Assembly (NCBI GenBank): GCA_036435485.1
Contig: CM071595.1
Location: forward strand, 4,154,001-4,218,000
DNA length: 64,000 nucleotides
Source of the DNA: Saposhnikovia divaricata
Taxonomy: Eukaryota; Streptophyta; Magnoliopsida; Apiales; Apiaceae
Direction: 5' to 3'
Under the pieces are notes generated by a model, which worked only from the letters and a program-made list of their open reading frames with translations, was not told the DNA's origin and searched no databases. Shown piece by piece: positions 55,290 to 64,000 of the stretch (within the stretch, counting starts at the first letter, position 1; every line of letters starts with the position of its first letter). Position numbers and translations under genes: made by a program.

Positions 55290-57647
55290 CATGGACATTT
55301 TTACATATTTTGTTCCTACGGGATATTGGGATTAAACAAAATTTTATTTGACGCGTTTCGGACCTGAATCGGAGCTGTTATAATGGAAACTCGGTTTTTG
55401 GATAATCCTCAAAGGGGCTAGTACATGGGATATTGTTAAAAATCGAGTCGGACCATTTTGTGGATATTTTTACATATTTTGTTCCTATGGGTTATTGGAA
55501 TTCAACGAAATTTTATTTGACGCTGTTCGGACCGGAATCGGAGCTGATATGATCGAAACTCGGTTTTCGGAAAATTCTCAAAGGACACGGGATATTGTCA
55601 AAAATCAAGTCGGACCATTTTGTGGATATTTTTACATATTTTGTTCCTATGGGTTATTTGAATTCAAAGAAATTTATTTGACGCAATTCGGACCTGAATC
55701 GGAGCTGATATAATCGAAACTCGATTTTTGGATAATCCTCAAAGGGGCTAGTACATGGGATATTGTTAAACATCGAGTCGGACCATTTTGTGGATATTTT
55801 TACATATTTTGTTCCTATGGGTTATTGGAATTCAACGAAATTTTATTTGAAGCAGTTCGGACCGGAATCGGAGCTGATATGATCAAAACTCGGTTTTCGG
55901 AAAATTCTCAAAGGGGTTAGTACACGGGATATTGTTAAAAATCAAATCGGACCATTTTGTGGATATTTTTATATATTTTGTTCCTATGGGTTATTAAAAT
56001 TCAACAAAATTTTATTTGACGTAGTTGGAACTTGAATCGGACCTGATATGATTGAAAATCGGTTTTCGGATAATCCTCAAAGGGGTTAGTACACAAAATA
56101 TTGTTAAAAATTGGGTCGGACCATTTCATGGACATTTTTACATATTTTGTTCCTACGGGTTATTGGGATTAAACAAAATTTTATTTGACGCGTTTCGGAC
56201 CTGAATCGGAGCTGTTATAATCGAAACTCGGTTTTTGGATAATCCTCAAAGGGGCTAGTACATGGGATATTGTTAAACATCGAGTCGGACCATTTTGTGG
56301 ATATTTTTACATATTTTGTTCCTATGGATTATTGCAATTCAGCGAAATTTTATTTGAAGCAGTTCGGACCGGAATCGGAGCTGATATGATCAAAACTCGG
56401 TTTTCGGAAAATTCTCAAAGGGGTTAGTACACGGGATATTGTTAAAAATCAAATCGGACCATTTTGTGGATATTTTTATATATTTTGTTCCTATGGGTTA
56501 TTAAAATTCAACAAAATTTTATTTGACGTAGTTCGAACTTGAATCGGACCTGATATGATTGAAAATCGGTTTTCGGATAATCCTCAAAGGGGTTAGTACA
56601 CAAAATATTGTTAAAAATTGGGTCGGACCATTTCATGGACATTTTTACATATTTTGTTCCTACGGGTTATTGGGATTAAACAAAATTTTATTTGACGCGT
56701 TTCGGACCTGAATCGGAGCTGTTATAATCGAAACTCGGTTTTTGGATAATCCTCAAAGGGGCTAGTACATGGGATATTGTTAAACATCGAGTCGGACCAT
56801 TTTGTGGATATTTTTACATATTTTGTTCCTATGGATTATTGGAATTCAACGAAATTTTATTTGAAGCAGTTCGGACCGGAATCGGAGCTGATATGATCGA
56901 AACTCAGTTTTGGGAAAATCCTCAAAGGGGTTAGTACACGGGATATTGTTAAAAATCAAATCGGACCATTTTGTGGATATTTTTATATATTTTGTTCCTA
57001 TGGGTTATTAAAATTCAACAAAATTTTATTTGACGTAGTTCGAACCTGAATCGGACCTGATATGATTGAAAATCGGTTTTCGGATAATCCTCAAAGGGTT
57101 TAGTACACAAAATATTGTTAAAAATCGGGTCGGACCATTTCATGGACATTTTTACATATTTTGTTCCTACGGGATATTGGGATTAAACAAAATTTTATTT
57201 GACGCGTTTCGGACCTGAATCGGAGCTGTTATAATGGAAACTCGGTTTTTGGATAATCCTCAAAGGGGCTAGTACATGGGATATTGTTAAAAATCGAGTC
57301 GGACCATTTTGTGGATATTTTTACATATTTTGTTCCTATGGGTTATTGGAATTCAACGAAATTTTATTTGAAGCAGTTCGGACCGGAATCGGAGCTGATA
57401 TGATCGAAACTCAGTTTTGGGAAAATCCTCAAAGGGGTTAGTACACGGGATATTGTTAAAAATCAAATCGGACCATTTTGTGGATATTTTTATATATTTT
57501 GTTCCTATGGGTTATTAAAATTCAACAAAATTTTATTTGACGTAGTTCGAACCTGAATCGGACCTGATATGATTGAAAATCGGTTTTCGGATAATCCTCA
57601 AAGGGTTTAGTACACAAAATATTGTTAAAAATCGGGTCGGACCATTT
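55290..57647 (+). repeat. Unit AB(del7)CDE + three ADE trimers (2358 bp, 14 monomers)
   Basis: A monomers at 55290, 56127, 56634, 57141 and 57648 (837, 507, 507 and 507 bp). The pentamer is 7 bp short because its B has lost 'ggttagt' at about 55582. The last two trimers contain a D with 'gatcgaaactcagttttggg' (about 56895 and 57402), a form not seen further left, so they are a duplicated pair. Confidence 0.91.
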
Positions 57648-59498
57648 CATGGACATTTTTACATATTTTGTTCCTACGGGATATTGGGATTAAACAAAAT
57701 TTTATTTGACGCGTTTCGGACCTGAATCGGAGCTGTTATAATGGAAACTCGGTTTTTGGATAATCCTCAAAGGGGCTAGTACATGGGATATTGTTAAAAA
57801 TCGAGTCGGACCATTTTGTGGATATTTTTACATATTTTGTTCCTATGGGTTATTGGAATTCAACGAAATTTTATTTGACGCTGTTCGGACCGGAATCGGA
57901 GCTGATATGATCGAAACTCGGTTTTCGGAAAATTCTCAAAGGACACGGGATATTGTCAAAAATCAAGTCGGACCATTTTGTGGATATTTTTACATATTTT
58001 GTTCCTATGGGTTATTTGAATTCAAAGAAATTTATTTGACGCAATTCGGACCTGAATCGGAGCTGATATAATCGAAACTCGATTTTTGGATAATCCTCAA
58101 AGGGGCTAGTACATGGGATATTGTTAAACATCGAGTCGGACCATTTTGTGGATATTTTTACATATTTTGTTCCTATGGGTTATTGGAATTCAACGAAATT
58201 TTATTTGAAGCAGTTCGGACCGGAATCGGAGCTGATATGATCAAAACTCGGTTTTCGGAAAATTCTCAAAGGGGTTAGTACACGGGATATTGTTAAAAAT
58301 CAAATCGGACCATTTTGTGGATATTTTTATATATTTTGTTCCTATGGGTTATTAAAATTCAACAAAATTTTATTTGACGTAGTTGGAACTTGAATCGGAC
58401 CTGATATGATTGAAAATCGGTTTTCGGATAATCCTCAAAGGGGTTAGTACACAAAATATTGTTAAAAATTGGGTCGGACCATTTCATGGACATTTTTACA
58501 TATTTTGTTCCTACGGGTTATTGGGATTAAACAAAATTTTATTTGACGCGTTTCGGACCTGAATCGGAGCTGTTATAATCGAAACTCGGTTTTTGGATAA
58601 TCCTCAAAGGGGCTAGTACATGGGATATTGTTAAACATCGAGTCGGACCATTTTGTGGATATTTTTACATATTTTGTTCCTATGGATTATTGCAATTCAG
58701 CGAAATTTTATTTGAAGCAGTTCGGACCGGAATCGGAGCTGATATGATCAAAACTCGGTTTTCGGAAAATTCTCAAAGGGGTTAGTACACGGGATATTGT
58801 TAAAAATCAAATCGGACCATTTTGTGGATATTTTTATATATTTTGTTCCTATGGGTTATTAAAATTCAACAAAATTTTATTTGACGTAGTTCGAACTTGA
58901 ATCGGACCTGATATGATTGAAAATCGGTTTTCGGATAATCCTCAAAGGGGTTAGTACACAAAATATTGTTAAAAATTGGGTCGGACCATTTCATGGACAT
59001 TTTTACATATTTTGTTCCTACGGGTTATTGGGATTAAACAAAATTTTATTTGACGCGTTTCGGACCTGAATCGGAGCTGATATAATCGAAACTCGATTTT
59101 TGGATAATCCTCAAAGGGGCTAGTACATGGGATATTGTTAAACATCGAGTCGGACAATTTTGTGGATATTTTTACATATTTTGTTCCTATGGGTTATTGG
59201 AATTCAACGAAATTTTATTTGAAGCAGTTCGGACCGGAATCGGAGCTGATATGATCGAAACTCAGTTTTGGGAAAATCCTCAAAGGGGTTAGTACACGGG
59301 ATATTGTTAAAAATCAAATCGGACCATTTTGTGGATATTTTTATATATTTTGTTCCTATGGGTTATTAAAATTCAACAAAATTTTATTTGACGTAGTTCG
59401 AACCTGAATCGGACCTGATATGATTGAAAATCGGTTTTCGGATAATCCTCAAAGGGTTTAGTACACAAAATATTGTTAAAAATCGGGTCGGACCATTT
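57648..59498 (+). repeat. Unit AB(del7)CDE + two ADE trimers (1851 bp, 11 monomers)
   Basis: A monomers at 57648, 58485, 58992 and 59499 (837, 507 and 507 bp). It repeats the preceding unit with one trimer fewer. The variant 'attgcaattcag' at about 56332 recurs at about 58690, 2358 bp away. The 'cagttttggg' D form is present near 59262. Confidence 0.91.
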
Positions 59499-61333
59499 CA
59501 TGGACATTTTTACATATTTTGTTCCTACGGGATATTGGGATTAAACAAAATTTTATTTGACGCGTTTCGGACCTGAATCGGAGCTGTTATAATGGAAACT
59601 CGGTTTTTGGATAATCCTCAAAGGGGCTAGTACATGGGATATTGTTAAAAATCGAGTCGGACCATTTTGTGGATATTTTTACATATTTTGTTCCTATGGG
59701 TTATTGGAATTCAACGAAATTTTATTTGACGCTGTTCGGACCGGAATCGGAGCTGATATGATCGAAACTCGGTTTTCGGAAAATTCTCAAAGGACACGGG
59801 ATATTGTCAAAAATCAAGTCAGACCATTTTGTGGATATTTTTACATATTTTGTTCCTATGGGTTATTGGAATTCAAAGAAATTTATTTGACGCAATTCGG
59901 ACCTGAATCGGAGTTGATATAATCGAAACTCGATTTTTGGATAATCCTCAAAGGGGCTAGTACATGGGATATTGTTAAACATCGAGTCGGACCATTTTGT
60001 GGATATTTTTACATATTTTGTTCCTATGGGTTATTAGAATTCAACGAAATTTTATTTGAAGCAGTTCGGACCGGAATCGGAGCTGATATGATCAAAACTC
60101 GGTTTTCGGAAAATTCTCAAAGGGGTTAGTACACGGGATATTGTTAAAAATCAAGTTGGACCATTTTGTGAATATTTTTACATATTTTGTTCCTATGGGT
60201 TATTGGAATTCAAAGAAATTTTATTTGACGCTGTTCGGACCGGAATCGGAGCTGATATGATCGAAACTCGGTTTTCGGAAAATTCTCAAAGGACACGGGA
60301 TATTGTCAAAAATCAAGTCAGACCATTTTGTGGATATTTTTACATATTTTGTTCCTATGGGTTATTGGAATTCAAAGAAATTTATTTGACGCAATTCGGA
60401 CCTGAATCGGAGCTGATATAATCGAAACTCGATTTTTGGATAATCCTCAAAGGGGCTAGTACATGGGATATTGTTAAACATCGAGTCGGACCATTTTGTG
60501 GATATTTTTACATATTTTGTTCCTATGGGTTATTGGAATTCAACGAAATTTTATTTGAAGCAGTTCGGACCGGAATCGGAGCTGATATGATCAAAACTCG
60601 GTTTTCGGAAAATTCTCAAAGGGGTTAGTACACGGGATATTGTTAAAAATCAAGTTGGACCATTTTGTGAATATTTTTACATATTTTGTTCCTATGGGTT
60701 ATTGGAATTCAAAGAAATTTTATTTGACGCTGTTCGGACCGGAATCGGAGCTGATATGATCGAAACTCGGTTTTCGGAAAATTCTCAAAGGACACGGGAT
60801 ATTGTCAAAAATCAAGTCAGACCATTTTGTGGATATTTTTACATATTTTGTTCCTATGGGTTATTGGAATTCAAAGAAATTTATTTGACGCAATTCGGAC
60901 CTGAATCGGAGCTGATATAATCGAAACTCGATTTTTGGATAATCCTCAAAGGGGCTAGTACATGGGATATTGTTAAACATCGAGTCGGACCATTTTGTGG
61001 ATATTTTTACATATTTTGTTCCTATGGGTTATTGGAATTCAACGAAATTTTATTTGAAGCAGTTCGGACCGGAATCGGAGCTGATATGATCAAAACTCGG
61101 TTTTCGGAAAATTCTCAAAGGGGTTAGTACACGGGATATTGTTAAAAATCAAATCGGACCATTTTGTGGATATTTTTATATATTTTGTTCCTATGGGTTA
61201 TTAAAATTCAACAAAATTTTATTTGACGTAGTTGGAACTTGAATCGGACCTGATATGATTGAAAATCGGTTTTCGGATAATCCTCAAAGGGGTTAGTACA
61301 CAAAATATTGTTAAAAATTGGGTCGGACCATTT
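59499..61333 (+). repeat. A-(B(del7)-C-D')x3-E unit (1835 bp, 11 monomers)
   Basis: Eleven monomers minus three 7 bp deletions. The B-C-D trimers here are 499 bp (506 - 7). The second and third B begin with 'gttggacc...gtgaatattt' (about 60155 and 60655), the junction otherwise typical of the 12-28 kb domain 30 kb away, combined with the local 7 bp deletion. The two trimers starting about 60168 and 60667 look almost identical. Confidence 0.91.
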
Positions 61334-63697
61334 CATGGACATTTTTACATATTTTGTTCCTACGGGTTATTGGGATTAAACAAAATTTTATTTGACGCGT
61401 TTCGGACCTGAATTAGACCTGTTATAATCGAAACTCGGTTTTTGGATAATCCTCAAAGGGGCTAGTACATGGGATATTGTTAAACATCGAGTCGGACCAT
61501 TTTGTGGATATTTTTACATATTTTGTTCCTATGGATTATTGGAATTCAGCGAAATTTTATTTGAAGCAGTTCGGACCGGAATCGGTGCTGATATGATCAA
61601 AACTCGGTTTTCGAAAAATTCTCAAAGGGGTTAGTACACGGGATATTTTTAAAAATCAAATCGGACCATTTTGTGGATATTTTTATATATTTTGTTCCTA
61701 TGGGTTATTAAAATTCAACAAAATTTTATTTGACGTAGTTCGAACTTGAATCGGACCTGATATGATTGAAAATCGGTTTTCGGATAATCCTCAAAGGGGT
61801 TAGTACACAAAATATTGTTAAAAATTGGGTCGGACCATTTCATGGACATTTTTACATATTTTGTTCCTACGGGTTATTGGGATTAAACAAAATTTTATTT
61901 GACGCGTTTCGGACCTGAATCGGAGCTGTTATAATCGAAACTCGGTTTTTGGATAATCCTCAAAGGGGCTAGTACATGGGATATTGTTAAAAATCGAGTC
62001 GGACCATTTTGTGGATATTTTTACATATTTTGTTCCTATGGGTTATTGGAATTCAACGAAATTTTATTTGACGCTGTTCGGACCGGAATCGGAGCTGATA
62101 TGATCGAAACTCGGTTTTCGGAAAATTCTCAAAGGGGTTAGTACACGGGATATTGTTAAAAATCAAGTCGGACCATTTTGTGGATATTTTTACATATTTT
62201 GTTCCTATGGGTTATTGGAATTCAACGAAATTTTATTTGACGCTGTTCGGACCGGAATCGGAGCTGATATGATCGAAACTCGGTTTTCGGAAAATTCTCA
62301 AAGGGGTTAGTACACGGGATATTGTTAAAAATCAAGTCGGACCATTTTGTGGATATTTTTACATATTTTGTTCCTATGGGTTATTGGAATTCAAAGAAAT
62401 TTATTTGACGCAATTCGGACCTGAATCGGAGCTGATATAATCGAAACTCGATTTTTGGATAATCCTCAAAGGGGCTAGTACATGGGATATTGTTACACAT
62501 CGAGTCGGACCATTTTGTGGATATTTTTACATATTTTGTTCCTATGGGTTATTGGAATTCAACGAAATTTTATTTGAAGCAGTTCGGACCGGAATCGGAG
62601 CTGATATGATCAAAACTCGGTTTTCGGAAAATTCTCAAAGGGGTTAGTACACGGGATATTGTTAAAAATCAAATCGGACCATTTTGTGGATATTTTTATA
62701 TATTTTGTTCCTATGGGTTATTAAAATTCAACAAAATTTTATTTGACGTAGTTCGAACCTGAATCGGACCTGATATGATTGAAAATCAGTTTTCGGATAA
62801 TCCTCAAAGGGTTTAGTACACAAAATATTGTTAAAAATCGGGTCGGACCATTTCATTGAGATTTTTACATATTTTGTTCCTACGGGATATTGGGATTAAA
62901 CAAAATTTTATTTGACGCGTTTCGGACCTGAATCGGAGCTGTTATAATCGAAACTCGGTTTTCGGAAAATTCTCAAAGGGGTTAGTACACGGGATATTGT
63001 TAAAAATCAAGTCGGACCATTTTGTGGATATTTTTACATATTTTGTTCCTATGGGTTATTGGAATTCAACGAAATTTTATTTGACGCTGTTCGTACCGGA
63101 ATCGGAGCTGATATGATCGATACTCGGTTTTCGGAAAATTCTCAAAGGGGTTAGTACACGGGATATTGTCAAAAAATCAAGTCGGACCATTTTGTGGATA
63201 TTTTTACATATTTTGTTCCTATGGGTTATTGGAATTCAAAGAAATTTATTTGACGCAATTCGGACCTGAATCGGAGCTGATATAATCGAAACTCGATTTT
63301 TGGATAATCCTCAAAGGGGCTAGTACATGGGATATTGTTAAACATCGAGTCGGACCATTTTGTGGATATTTTTACATATTTTGTTCCTATGGATTATTGG
63401 AATTCAGCGAAATTTTATTTGAAGCTGTTCGGACCGGAATCGGAGCTGATATGATCAAAACTCGGTTTTCGGAAAATTCTCAAAGGGTTAGTACACGGGA
63501 TATTGTTAAAAATCAAATCGGACCATTTTGTGGATATTTTTATATATTTTGTTCCTATGGGTTATTAAAATTCAACAAAATTTTATTTAACGTAGTTCGA
63601 ACCTGAATCGGACCTGATATGATTGAAAATCGGTTTTCGGATAATCCTCAAAGGGGTTAGTACACAAAATATTGTTAAAAATCGGGTCAGACCATTT
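61334..63697 (+). repeat. Units ADE, ABBCDE and (A/B)BCDE (14 monomers)
   Basis: A monomers at 61334, 61841, 62854 and 63698 (507, 1013 and 844 bp). The array returns here to canonical lengths without the 7 bp deletion. The A at 62854 reads 'cattgagattt' for 'catggacattt', and it switches to B in its right half ('gttataatcg' then 'cggttttcggaaaattctc', about 62941-62970). One inserted A (about 63170) and one lost G (about 63485) cancel in length. Confidence 0.9.
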
Positions 63698-64000
63698 CAT
63701 GGACATTTTTACATATTTTGTTCCTACGGGATATTGGGATTAAACAAAATTTTATTTGACGCGTTTCGTACCTGAATCGGAGCTGTTATAATCGAAAATC
63801 GGTTTTTGGATAATCCTCAAAGGGGCTAGTACATGGGATATTGTTAAAAATCGAGTCGGACCATTTTGTGGATATTTTTACATATTTTGTTCCTATGGGT
63901 TATTGGAATTCAACGAAATTTTATTTGACGCTGTTCGGACCGGAATCGGAGCTGATATGATCGAAACTCGGTTTTCGGAAAATTCTCAAAGGGGTTAGTA
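63698..64000 (+). repeat. A and partial B, array continuing past the right edge
   Basis: A starts at 63698 ('catggacattt'), followed by most of a B that is cut at 64000 inside 'ggggttagta'. There is no sign of a boundary, so the satellite continues beyond the window, as it also does on the left, where the first base falls inside an A. Confidence 0.95.

Larger units (their letters stand above)
1..64000 (+). repeat. Satellite DNA array, 168-169 bp monomer with multi-tier higher-order repeats
   Basis: The window consists only of head-to-tail copies of one monomer, about 380 of them. Successive copies of 'ccattttgtgg' or 'ccatttcatgg' lie 168 or 169 bp apart (for example 161, 330, 499, 667, 836, 1005). 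The one-base difference comes mainly from 'aaatttattt' (168) versus 'aaattttattt' (169). Summing all intervals between A monomers gives about 378 monomers in 63.7 kb, a mean near 168.5 bp. All copies read in the same direction. No inversion, transposon insertion or unrelated spacer was seen. Length and organisation fit a eukaryotic centromeric or heterochromatic satellite. The exact family and species are not recognised. Strand is assigned arbitrarily. Confidence 0.98.

Noticed and set aside
1..64000. CRISPR array
   Set aside because: Repeats are 168-169 bp with no unique spacers and no cas genes. The whole unit is repeated.
1..64000. CENP-B box
   Set aside because: On the minus strand B and D read 'ttcgttgaattcc', which matches the start of the nTTCGnnnnAnnCGGGn core. 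The CGGG part is replaced by 'ccaa', so the core is not met. I saw no full match in the consensus monomers.
1..64000. Telomere repeat array
   Set aside because: GGGTTAG or GGGTTTAG occurs once per monomer and never in tandem.
1..64000. Ribosomal spacer subrepeats or tandem tRNA/5S genes
   Set aside because: No rRNA or tRNA-like conserved blocks, no RNA polymerase III box pair and no gene flanks were seen in the monomer.

Overview
The whole 64 kb window is one uninterrupted tandem satellite DNA array. I find no gene, RNA gene, transposon, CRISPR array or single-copy flank on either strand. The basic unit is a monomer of 168-169 bp. About 380 monomers lie head to tail in one orientation, and every base between 1 and 64000 can be assigned to a monomer. 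A 64 kb nucleosome-length satellite with higher-order structure points to a eukaryotic centromeric, pericentromeric or subtelomeric block. The species cannot be named from the sequence. Monomers are about 37% G+C (hand count of the B monomer at 62004-62172), and CpG is not depleted.

Monomers fall into five recurrent types, named A to E here. The phase used starts each A at 'catggacatt' and each other type at the matching 'tgtggatatt'. A and C share one set of diagnostic positions ('gacctgaat', 'ttggataatcctc', 'ggggctagtacatggg'). B and D share another ('gaccggaat', 'tcggaaaattctc', 'ggggttagtacacggg'). E mixes the two. The basic higher-order repeat (HOR) is A-B-C-D-E (844 bp). Its variants are A-B-B-C-D-E (1012-1013), A-B-B-B-C-D-E (1182), A-D-E (506-508) and a B-C-D' trimer (506). 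These HORs are themselves arranged in tandem third-order units.

Layout: (1) 1-12150, a 20-monomer super-unit of 3376 bp [ABBCDE-ADE-ABBCDE-ABCDE], whose third copy carries one extra BCD' trimer (3882 bp). (2) 12151-28343, a runaway expansion of the BCD' trimer (13, 9 and 8 trimers), with 4.4-4.7 kb third-order periodicity. (3) 28344-30536, a mosaic junction. (4) 30537-39821, three copies of a 3.0-3.2 kb unit built from ABCDE and ABBBCDE. (5) 39822-41847, a patch rich in hybrid monomers. (6) 41848-51435, a 2352 bp, 14-monomer unit marked by an 11 bp deletion, ending in plain ABCDE pentamers. (7) 51436-61333, a domain dominated by A/C-D-E trimers, with 7 bp and 8 bp deletions fixed at one spot in the monomer and a 1674 bp tandem unit. 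(8) 61334-64000, a return to canonical HORs running out of the window.

Nothing here encodes a pathway. If there is a system, it is the satellite itself: a record of unequal exchange, local amplification and conversion at three or four nested scales. Its monomer length, phased T-tracts and short dyads would suit regular nucleosome packaging. Short open frames up to 108 codons exist, but all are translations of the satellite and are not annotated as genes.
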